6,747 bases of DNA from Candidatus Gracilibacteria bacterium CG2_30_37_12 (GTDB lineage: Bacteria > Patescibacteriota > Gracilibacteria > BD1-5 > UBA2023), in assembly GCA_001873165.1 (NCBI GenBank), contig MNYO01000118.1, positions 1 through 6,747 on the forward strand, in the 5' to 3' direction. The notes beneath the pieces are model-generated. The model made no database searches and had not been told where the DNA came from. It saw nothing but the letters and a program-made list of their open reading frames with translations. Positions 1 to 6,747 of the stretch are shown piece by piece (positions within the stretch are counted from its first letter, which is position 1; each line of letters starts with the position of its first letter). A program made the translations under genes and the position numbers.

Positions 1-2021
1 TTCTTGAACTTTTCCATCGATTCATTGTATTTTTTTTCTTTAAAACCTTGAAGTGCCTCTTTATAGAGTTGGAACTTTTCTATTTCGGAAAGATTATTAA
101 AACCAATCAATTCATAAATTTTCAGTGGCTTTGTCTTCCCTTTTACTGTGATAAAATCGAGTTCTCGTATGATAAACTGATCTTTCTCTATCTGGGAATA
201 GGTTTCTTCGCTGATAATAATATTAGTCCCGTACTGTTTATTGATCGATTCGAGACGAGAAGCAAGATTTACCGTATCTCCGAGAGCGGTATAATCGTGT
301 CGTTTCGAGCATCCAAAATTTCCGATAATAGCTTTTCCTGTATGAATACCGATGCGCATATCTATAAATGTTTCACATCCTAGTGCCTTCACTTCAGTGC
401 GTACTTTTTCCAATGCTTCCCTCTGAAGAAGCGCTGCCACACAAGCAGTATTTGCATGTCATGGAAGATTGATCGGAGCATTCCAGAACGCCATAATCGC
501 GTCTCCGATAAACTTATCGATAGTCCCCTTTTCTCTCAGAATAATTGAGGACATTTCCTCCAGATAGATATTGAGCACTTTCCCGAGTTCTTCTGGCGTC
601 AAGGCTTCTGATAAATCGGTGAAACCAGCAAGATCCGAGAAAAATACTGTCACTTCTTTTTCTACTCACCCAAGTTTAATATTATCAATTCCCACCTTAA
701 TAAGTTCATGCGCAACATCTTCCGAAATATACCGAGAAAATATTTCCCGTATTTGATCTTTTGATTTTTGTTCGTGGATAAATTTCTTGAAATATATTAC
801 GAGACTCATAACTCCATAAGCAACAATCAGAGGAAATATCTCCAGTATCGTACTAAAATACTCAAATACGCCCAATGAGATAATGATATATATGATAATA
901 ATACCAAATGAATAGAGTACCCCGTGGATAAAATTACTTGTTTCTACTAAGATGCAAAGACAAATGAAGATTAAAAAAATATTTACGAAGAGAAATTGTC
1001 ATATACTCTCATAATCTATGAACTTTTTCGCTGTCAGAGTATTATAAAGATTCGCATGAATCATCACTCCTGACATAGGAGTGGAGGTATCATATGGTGT
1101 CAAAAATTGATCATGAATATTTGGTGCCGTCACTCCAACAAATACCACTTTCCCAACAAACATCCCAGACCGACTCGGATTATCGATAACATCCACGAAA
1201 CTCGTAGTCGGATAAGCATTGGTGAAAAAGTTTATATTTATATATCATTCATCGATTGGGATTTGTGTTCCACTATTAAAAATAAGAGCTGTTGGGGTAA
1301 TTATTGGTTTATTTAAATTATGGGTCAGTTGATATGCTTCGATGCCTAAAGGTAATAAAGGCTTCTCACTTTGTTTATAGAGATGAACGCGATTGCGATA
1401 ATCAGCAAGACTCCATTTGAACAAATTGAACGAAGTATAGGAAAGTGTATTAGTAATACCAATACTTCCGCTATAAATAGTATTTTCCAAAAGATTTGTA
1501 TACAGCATTTTGGTACTTGTATTATACTCCATACCAACGATAACTTTTGGATTCTTTGCTAAAATATCTGTAAAGTCACTCGCACAAGTTTCATTTATCG
1601 CTGTTTGATACAACACTGTATCAAGTATGACTGCTTTTGGATTTCCAGCAAGTATATTATTGAGCAAGGTAGTATAATCACAACGATTAATATCCTGATA
1701 TTTCTTATACTTTCCAGAATTGAGCGTTTCATTATCGAGTGCAACAATCATGATATCCTTATCTATCATAGATTTATTCAATCCAAAGTATGACGAGACT
1801 ATTGTATAATTTGTATATAAGGCAAGGAAAAAGAGGAGGAAAAATAATATTACAAACATCCATCCATAAAAGAAAAAAGTAGATTTTTCTATTTTTTTGA
1901 AATGAGAAATGATAATATCAAACATCGAAAGTGAAGTGAATATTACTAAAGTAAGAGAAAACATAACTCCTTTGAGGAGTAGATTTTCTTCAAAGAAATG
2001 CAAGAGAAAACATAAAATCAT
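1..2021 (-). CDS. CHASE2-domain class III adenylate cyclase (3' partial, UGA read as Gly)
   Basis: Membrane sensor predicted to make cAMP from ATP. In-frame TGA codons at 1245, 999, 666 and 459 are read as Gly (residues 259, 341, 452, 521), giving 673 visible residues. Order: two hydrophobic segments (about 14-38 and 49-75); an extracytoplasmic CHASE2 domain (about 76-335, including DIMIVALDNETL and VGKVVFVGVTAPNIHDQF); about three membrane helices (341-430); a linker (IREIFSRYISEDVAHELI); and a cyclase domain from about 457. Visible catalytic residues are the metal-binding Asp463 (FFSDLAGFT) and Asp507 (KFIGDAIMAFW), Lys503 and Thr578 as the purine-specifying pair (class IIIb type), and Asn585 and Arg589 (DTVNLASRLE). 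The C-terminus carries the usual RELDFITVKGKTKPLKIYEL tail, then a helical stretch cut by the window edge. ATG at 2021 was chosen because GAGGA lies 4 bases upstream and longer forms would overlap the divergent prepilin gene. The CHASE2 ligand cannot be told. Family assignment is secure; adenylate rather than guanylate specificity is inferred from Lys/Thr. Confidence 0.93.
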
Positions 2022-2108
2022 ATATTCCTCAAGAAAAATTAGAATTTTTTTCGTTTCCGAATACACTAAAAAATATTCTTGTTTTATCAAACTATTTACT
2101 TTCTTATT
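2022..2108. promoter_or_regulatory. Divergent intergenic region, cyclase / prepilin
   Basis: This 87-base AT-rich gap separates the starts of two divergent genes, so promoters for both should lie here or just inside the genes. On the minus strand a TTGATA (2085-2090) could be a -35 box, but there is no convincing -10 at 17 bases (AGTGTA). The cyclase start has a GAGGA ribosome binding site at 2026-2030. The prepilin start has no Shine-Dalgarno sequence in front of it. No operator-like repeat was recognised. Confidence 0.3.
2026..2030 (-). promoter_or_regulatory. Ribosome binding site of the cyclase gene
   Basis: GAGGA on the minus strand lies 4 bases before ATG 2019-2021. It decides the start: an upstream in-frame ATG (2145-2147) and a TTG (2157-2159) have no such signal and would lie inside the oppositely oriented prepilin gene. 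It is the only clear Shine-Dalgarno-like motif among the five gene starts in this window. Confidence 0.55.
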
Positions 2109-2594
2109 ATGAGAAAATCTTATCCAAAATCTTCGGGATATATACATCGAAATTTCCAATCGGAGAAGGCCTTTACTCTCATAGAAGTACTCGTTGCTTC
2201 GGTTATACTCTCAAGCGTATTTTTTGCGATTCTCACACTTATCTCCAATAATACGCATCAAGCAATCAACCTCCAACATTCCCAAGCTATGGATGAACTT
2301 TTTCTCTCATCCAAGACTTGTATATCATCTTTCGGATATACCACTCTCCAATGAATCAGTGGAACACAGTCGATCAATTTCGGAAATGATAATATGGGAT
2401 GTTTCACAGGGACATACGATTCTAATCTCTCATTTACAGGAATCTCATTCGAACACAACAATGGTACGGAAACAGGTGCTGTTACTTTTTGGAGCTATTT
2501 TAGTATTACAGATAACACGGGGAGTTTAAAAATCTCCAATACTATTGGAGATGGAATAGAAGAAAAGAAATATGATTTTATAGTGGGGAAATAA
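2109..2594 (+). CDS. Type IV/type II prepilin-like protein with N-methylation motif
   Basis: A 161-residue protein with an internal TGA at 2352-2354 read as Gly82; it ends at TAA. It has a basic 21-residue leader, then the class III signal: the predicted prepilin peptidase cut lies between Ala21 and Phe22 (EKA/FTLIEVLVASVILSS), with Glu at mature position 5, followed by a hydrophobic helix to about residue 45. Ala instead of Gly at -1 is tolerated in this family. The remainder is a small Ser/Thr/Asn/Gly-rich domain with two cysteines (71 and 98) that could form a disulfide. Size and motif suggest a minor pilin or pseudopilin (PilV/GspI-like) of a pilus or secretion system, but the C-terminal domain is not recognised. 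ATG 2109 is preferred over an upstream in-frame TTG (2079) because it gives a normal leader. No pilus assembly genes are visible nearby. Without the Gly reading the product would lose its C-terminal half. Confidence 0.8.
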
Positions 2595-2610
2595 TTCTAT
2601 ATTTTTCTTC

Positions 2611-2638
2611 TTGAAAAAAGCGGAATATAACATATATT
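2611..2638 (+). promoter_or_regulatory. Candidate promoter of gnd
   Basis: TTGAAA at 2611-2616 and TATATT at 2633-2638 are separated by 16 bases and lie in the 90-base gap between the prepilin TAA and the gnd ATG. The predicted leader of about 40 bases is T-rich. The match to a vegetative sigma factor promoter is reasonable, but chance matches are common in DNA this AT-rich. Confidence 0.35.
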
Positions 2639-2684
2639 CATTCAGACAATGTAATTAAATTTTATTTTTTCATTCATTTTTTCT

Positions 2685-4103
2685 ATGAAACAGGCTCAGA
2701 TTGGTTTGATTGGACTTGCAGTTATGGGAGCAAATCTTGCTCGAAATATCGCTTCAAAAGGTTTCGATATTGTTGTTTATAACAGAACAGCTGAAAAAAC
2801 TCAGGCATTTATTAAAGAATATGGAAATGAACACCTCTCTGGTGAGTTGCAAGATCTTGCAACATTTGTTGCATCCATAGAGAGTCCTCGAAAAATCATT
2901 ATCATGGTACAAGCAGGTAAGCCAGTTGATGCAGTCATAGAAGATCTTCTCCCCTATCTTGAAAAAGATGATTGTATTATCGACTGTGGAAATTCTTACT
3001 ATCGTGATACCATTCGTCGAGAAACTTACCTCGCTCCAAAGGGGATTCGATTTATGGGATGTGGAGTATCTGGAGGAGAAGAATGAGCTCTCAATGGACC
3101 AAGTATTATGCCAGGCGGAAGTGTCGCTGATTATGTAAAGCTCAGCCCGATATTCTCTGCGATTGCTGCTCGTGATTTTAATGGAAGTGCTTGTGTAACT
3201 CATATAGGAGTCGGTGCTTCTGGTCACTTCGTGAAGATGGTACATAATGGGATTGAGTACGCAGTTATGCAAATAATGGCAGAAGCTTATGATACTCTAC
3301 GAAAACTCTATAATCTCTCAGCTCCAGAAATTGCTGATATATTCGAAACCTATTCCCAAGGAAAACTCGGATCTTATCTTTTTGATATATCTCTCAAAGT
3401 TCTCCGAAAAGAAGATGAATTTCAAGATGGTGGATCTCTTGTAGATTATATCCTCGATCGTGCTGGACAAAAAGGAACAGGAAAATGGACAGCTATCGAT
3501 GCTCTCGAGCGTAATGTTTGTGTTCCAACTATCGCCGAAGCAGTTTTTGCCCGCAATATCTCTGCAAGCAAGAAACTTCGAGGAGAGCTTGCTCCCACAT
3601 TTACAAAAGTGTCAGCAAAAAATCTCCCACCACTGAGTGAATTTATTCCACTCTTAGAAAATGGACTCTATGCAAGCATTCTCTCTGCTTACGCTCAAGG
3701 ATATGATCTCATTATCCAAGCTTCTACGACAGAATGATGGGATGTGAATCTCGCAGAAATATCTCGTATCTGGGAAGGAGGATGTATTATCCGTGCGGAA
3801 ATTCTTTCTTTTCTTCATCAGGCATTTCTCGATGCTCCAGCAGGAGTTTCTCACCTTTTTGCTATTCCTGAAGTGATGAATGCTTTTCAAACAACTATAT
3901 CCGATTGGCATAAAGTTACAAGTATCATAATCGAGCACGGAATTGCTGTACCGACTATTACAAGCTCTCTTTCCTACTTTGAATCCATTACGGATGATAA
4001 GCATCCTGCGAACTACCTCCAAGGTCTTCGAGATTTCTTCGGGGCTCATACCTATGAACGAACGGACCGAGAAGGAACGTTTCATACACAATGGAGCGAA
4101 TAA
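2685..4103 (+). CDS. gnd: 6-phosphogluconate dehydrogenase, decarboxylating (UGA read as Gly)
   Basis: Cytosolic enzyme oxidising and decarboxylating 6-phosphogluconate to ribulose-5-phosphate, third step of the oxidative pentose phosphate pathway, normally with NADP+. The 472 residues match the usual length of about 470. The N-terminal Rossmann fold starts at residue 4 ([13 protein letters not shown]), with VVYNRT as the expected 2'-phosphate contact for NADP. Substrate and catalytic motifs are [19 protein letters not shown] (Ser129-Gly131) and [13 protein letters not shown], with Lys184 and Glu191 as the catalytic acid/base pair. Then come [31 protein letters not shown] and the C-terminal FFGAHTYER...FHTQW. 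TGA codons at 3084-3086 and 3735-3737 supply Gly134 and Gly351; the first sits inside the invariant GGEEGA motif. It ends at TAA. The start is placed just before the Rossmann fold, as in homologues; no Shine-Dalgarno sequence precedes it. It converges on pgl. Confidence 0.97.
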
Positions 4104-4119
4104 TATTTCCTCTCTCAAA

Positions 4120-4161
4120 TAAATAAACAAACCGCGAGAATTCTCGCGGTTTGTTTATTTA
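4120..4161. terminator. Bidirectional terminator: 42-base perfect palindrome
   Basis: Two 21-base arms are exact reverse complements, centred on GAATTC (4138-4143). The inner stem is GC-rich (ACCGCGAGAA / TTCTCGCGGT), and the outer arms are A-rich on the left and T-rich on the right. By symmetry each strand therefore has a strong hairpin followed by a T-rich tract, as in a rho-independent terminator working both ways. It lies 16 bases after the gnd stop and 12 bases after the pgl stop, where convergent transcription should end. Confidence 0.85.
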
Positions 4162-4173
4162 CCCTTTATTCTA

Positions 4174-4860
4174 CTATTCCAAATCTGTCACAACGATACA
4201 ATCTTTATTTATAAGTAAATACTTTGCTGGACATTGTTCTGCTCAGATATTTTTATCGAGAAATTGCTCATAGGCTTCTCGTTTCCCTTCCCCGATGAAA
4301 AATATAAATACCATTGGTATATTTTGAATATATGGGATCGAGACAGAGACACGGTCAGACGGTGGTTTTGGGGAATCATGAATAAGAATAAATCCATTGC
4401 CTATATCCTGCAATCCTGGATGATGAGGAAATAACGAAGCAATATGCCCATCTGGACCAGATCCAAAAAGTCCGATATCTATGATAGGAACTCGTGTTGT
4501 ATAATTCTTTTCCAAGCCTTCTTTATCTGTCTGAACTGCAAATATTTGCTCTGTTTGGATGAGATGTTTTTCCAAAAGCGGGGCGAAAAGTATTTCAGAA
4601 ATAAGATGATAATTACTCTCTGGATGATCCAGAGGAACAAGTCGCTCGTCCAAAAAAGCAAATCGAATTTTTTGTTGAATGGATGGAGGAATGGAAGGAA
4701 AATAATCTCTCAGAGCTTCATAAAATGATAAAAGAGATGTTCATCCAGAAAGCCCAATAGTTATAGTTTTTTGATTTGCAAGCGAATATAATCGTTCTAA
4801 AAACACGGAAAGTGTTGATTGTATAAGTGTATCTTTTTCAGGAGAGAAAAGTGTTTGCAT
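4174..4860 (-). CDS. pgl: 6-phosphogluconolactonase (UGA read as Gly)
   Basis: Cytosolic hydrolase opening 6-phosphogluconolactone to 6-phosphogluconate, the step between Zwf and Gnd. The 228 residues match the DevB/SOL family size. Motifs seen: ITIGLSGGTS (phosphate-binding loop, residues 33-42), FAFLDERLVPLDHPESNY, the hallmark GSGPDGHIASLFP, and the C-terminal GEGKREAYEQFLD and CPAKYL. TGA codons at 4741-4743 (Gly40, second glycine of the SGG loop) and 4243-4245 (Gly206) are read through; the gene ends at TAG. The ATG at 4860 is the only plausible start: the frame upstream has no ATG, GTG or TTG before the TAA at 4918-4920. It follows zwf on the same strand with a 60-base AT-rich gap and is probably co-transcribed. 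No Shine-Dalgarno motif is seen. The standard code would leave only a 136-residue internal piece. Confidence 0.95.
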
Positions 4861-4920
4861 AAATATTTTATATATTAAAAGAACTTTTCAGTATAGGTAT
4901 ATATTATCAAAAAGATTTTA

Positions 4921-6312
4921 TTATTCATACCATTCTCTTTCATCCATAGCCAAGAGATAATCTACCGCATCTGGGCCATGAGTTCCTTTCTCATAAGGGT
5001 GAAGTATCGGACAATTTTCTTTACAATGTACGAGATGATCAACAATTTTCCAAGATTCTTCAATCATATCCCATCTCGTAAAGAGCGTATGATCTCCAAG
5101 AAGGAGATCTGAAAGAATGCGCTCATATGCCTCTGGACTTTCTGTTGTCTGAATAAACTCTGACCAAACCGCTCGAGTATTTTTCGTTTCTCCGTATTCT
5201 TTGACATTGAAACCAACAGAGATTCCTTCATATGGGGATATCTCAAATATGATACGATTTCGATCAAGTTCATCTTGTTCATTATAGAGTATGGATGCAT
5301 TCTTTCGAAATTCAATAACTACTTTTGTTTTCTTTTCAGCGAGAGCTTTTCCAGTTCGTAGATAAATAGGTACACCTTTAAGTCTCCAGTTATGAACTTC
5401 GAGACGTAGTGCAGCAAATGTCTCTGTTCGAGAAGTTTCTGGTATTCATAATTCATTTCGATATCCTGCATACTGTCCAAAAACGACATGAGCTGGAAGA
5501 TATTTTTCCAATCGAAGAGAATGAATCACTTTTATTTTTTCATCATGAATAGCCGTGCTTGTGAGAGAATGTGGTGGTTCCATAGTAACAAGAGCAAGTA
5601 CTTGAAAGAGATGATTTTGCACCATATCACGAAGAGCTCCCGCATGATCATAATAAGTTCCTCTATTCTCTACACCAAGTGATTCAGTGGCAGTAATTTG
5701 GATATTATCAATATAGTGATTATTCCAAAGGGGTTCAAAAAGAGCATTTGCAAAACGAAAAGCGAGGATATTTTGAATCGTCTCTTTCCCAACATAATGA
5801 TCGATTCGAAAAATCTGATCCTCTGAAAAAGTTTGTGTTACAAAATCATTCAATTTTTTCGCACTTTCCAGATCTGATCCAAACGGTTTTTCAAAGGCCA
5901 CTCGAGAAAAGGGGGTATTTACTCATGCATTAGCAATACCAGCAACAATCGGTTCAAAGAGTTCTGGAGGTGTAGAAAGATAAAAAACGATATTCTTCTC
6001 TGGATACATACGAGTAAATTGCGAAAGTGGTTCGTATCCATTTTGGTCATTGATGGGTAAATCAAGATAATCAATCTTACTAAAAAAATCATCCCTATCA
6101 TCAAGAGATTCTGTTTTAATAATAGCCTCATTTTGTAGATAAGTACGGAATTCTACAGAACTGAGAGGTTTTCGTCCAATCGCTAAAATAGAGACATTCT
6201 CCAATACCTGCTTGTTGTAGAGAGAGAAAAGTGCTGGTATAAGCTTTCTTTTTGCTAAATCACCAGTAGCACCAAAGATCACAAAAAGGCTATGAGGTAA
6301 TATCTTGGACAT
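4921..6312 (-). CDS. zwf: Glucose-6-phosphate 1-dehydrogenase (UGA read as Gly)
   Basis: Cytosolic enzyme oxidising glucose-6-phosphate to 6-phosphogluconolactone, the entry step of the oxidative pentose phosphate pathway and a source of NADPH. At 463 residues it is slightly shorter than the common 480-510. Motifs in order: the N-terminal coenzyme loop [18 protein letters not shown] (about 11-28), [14 protein letters not shown] (138-151), the substrate motif RIDHYVGKE (169-177), [31 protein letters not shown] with His234 as the expected general base, [12 protein letters not shown], and [22 protein letters not shown] near the C-terminus. TGA codons at 5923-5925 and 5446-5448 give Gly130 and Gly289. 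It ends at TAA. An in-frame TAA at 6322-6324, ten bases before ATG 6310-6312, fixes the start. It lies upstream of pgl in an apparent zwf-pgl operon. NADP rather than NAD preference is not settled from motifs. Confidence 0.97.
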
Positions 6313-6347
6313 AGATAAATCTTAAGAAGTAAAAGAATTCAGGAAAA

Positions 6348-6373
6348 GTATATCCTTTTTATTTTTTTGTAAA
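6348..6373 (-). promoter_or_regulatory. Weak candidate promoter for zwf-pgl
   Basis: On the minus strand TATACT (6348-6353) resembles a -10 box, with TTTACA (6368-6373) upstream. The 14-base spacer is short for a sigma-70 type promoter, so the -35 assignment is doubtful. The -10 would give a leader of about 30 bases before the zwf ATG. The site lies in the 124-base gap after the deacetylase stop. No terminator hairpin was seen in that gap, so read-through from upstream is also possible. Confidence 0.25.
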
Positions 6374-6436
6374 TAGGCATATGAAATATATATCATTCTT
6401 TATTCTTATGTATCAGGATCTATTTTCTAAACTTCA

Positions 6437-6747
6437 TTATTCAAACAAGAAAGTACTCGAGACATCGGTTCCACGATTCACTCGAATACGAGGAAGAGTA
6501 AGGGGATTTTTATCAAGTTCTGTTTTTGTAATAACCCCTTTCTGAGTGGTAAATCCAAAACTATAACCAATTTCCTTAGTCTTTTTTAATGTGAGAGCAT
6601 CATATTTTCCAGATGGATATACGATGGTATTAATAGTAATATGAAAAAGTTTTTCGAGTGTATCCTTGCTACCGAGTATTTCCTTTTGTAGTACTGAATC
6701 CGATTTCTTCAGAAGTTCTATGTGTGAAAAACTATGTGAAGCAAGAG
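6437..6747 (-). CDS. Polysaccharide deacetylase (NodB family), C-terminal part
   Basis: A 5'-truncated gene running off the right edge; 103 residues are visible and it ends at TAA. ASHSFSHIELL carries the HSxxH metal-binding motif (two histidines, 6734-6736 and 6722-6724) typical of the NodB homology domain. It is followed by a helix (QKEILGSKDTLEKLF), then VYPSGKYDALTLKKTKEIGYSFGFTT, which matches the FAYPxGxYD region and barrel end of peptidoglycan, chitin or other N-acetylglucosamine deacetylases. LPRIRVNRG near the C-terminus is the usual closing strand. The family is metal-dependent and normally acts outside the membrane on envelope polysaccharides. The catalytic Asp of motif 1, any signal peptide and the substrate are outside the window. 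No UGA codon occurs in this part. It precedes zwf on the same strand, but the metabolic link is unclear. Confidence 0.85.
   Translation of the reverse strand, partial: LASHSFSHIELLKKSDSVLQKEILGSKDTLEKLFHITINTIVYPSGKYDALTLKKTKEIGYSFGFTTQKGVITKTELDKNPLTLPRIRVNRGTDVSSTFLFE

Noticed and set aside
48..383. Plus-strand 111-residue frame at the left end
   Set aside because: It is antisense to the conserved cyclase core (IGIHTGKAIIGNFG and DTVNLASRLE).
2194..2529. Plus-strand 111-residue frame overlapping the prepilin gene
   Set aside because: It overlaps the prepilin frame, which carries the clear N-methylation motif and continues to TAA when UGA is Gly.
2754..3272. Minus-strand 172-residue open frame inside gnd
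   Set aside because: It is antisense to a strongly conserved gnd, has low-complexity Ser/Thr/Ile-rich content and no recognisable domain.
3654..4130. Minus-strand 158-residue open frame over the 3' end of gnd
   Set aside because: Shadow of gnd with no family motif; it also runs into the terminator palindrome.
4120..4161. Palindrome as a CRISPR repeat, attachment site or insertion-sequence end
   Set aside because: A single copy in the window, no transposase or integrase, and it sits exactly between two convergent stop codons.
4861..4920. Separate promoter for pgl in the zwf-pgl gap
   Set aside because: TTGATA (4905-4910) and TATACT (4890-4895) are present on the minus strand, but only 9 bases apart, so they do not form a usable promoter; co-transcription with zwf is simpler.
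459..5925. UGA as selenocysteine or as tryptophan
   Set aside because: The sites are not Cys/Sec positions, there are several per gene, and no selenocysteine-type context is seen. Conserved positions call for Gly, and TGG is used normally for Trp.
1..6312. Reading the broken ORFs as pseudogenes
   Set aside because: All interruptions are TGA in an unchanged frame, with no frameshift and no internal TAA or TAG, and conserved motifs continue on both sides. Decay would produce mixed stops and frameshifts.

Overview
The window is AT-rich bacterial DNA whose genes make sense only if UGA is read as glycine (translation table 25). Five genes contain in-frame TGA codons, 11 in total. At the sites that can be aligned with well-known protein families, the missing residue is glycine. 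Every gene end visible here is TAA or TAG. This points to the candidate-phyla-radiation lineages Gracilibacteria (BD1-5) or Absconditabacteria (SR1). The sequence alone does not decide between them. With the standard code the same genes look like strings of broken ORFs.

Layout, left to right. (1) Minus strand, 2021 to beyond base 1: a membrane-bound CHASE2-type class III adenylate cyclase with four UGA-Gly codons, its C-terminal end cut by the window edge. (2) Plus strand, 2109-2594: a small type IV/type II prepilin-like protein, divergent from the cyclase across an 87-base gap. (3) Plus strand, 2685-4103: 6-phosphogluconate dehydrogenase (gnd). (4) A perfect 42-base palindrome at 4120-4161, probably a bidirectional terminator between convergent gnd and pgl. 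(5) Minus strand, 4174-4860: 6-phosphogluconolactonase (pgl). (6) Minus strand, 4921-6312: glucose-6-phosphate dehydrogenase (zwf), upstream of pgl on the same strand. (7) Minus strand, 6437 to beyond 6747: the C-terminal part of a polysaccharide deacetylase.

Together zwf, pgl and gnd encode the whole oxidative branch of the pentose phosphate pathway: glucose-6-phosphate to 6-phosphogluconolactone, to 6-phosphogluconate, to ribulose-5-phosphate plus CO2, with two NADPH formed. zwf-pgl looks like a two-gene operon facing gnd, so the pathway is one compact convergent locus. The left flank joins a putative cAMP-producing sensor to a pilin-like surface protein, and the right flank is a cell-envelope polysaccharide enzyme. 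No CRISPR array, mobile element, tRNA or rRNA was seen, and no stretch over 300 bases lacks a gene.
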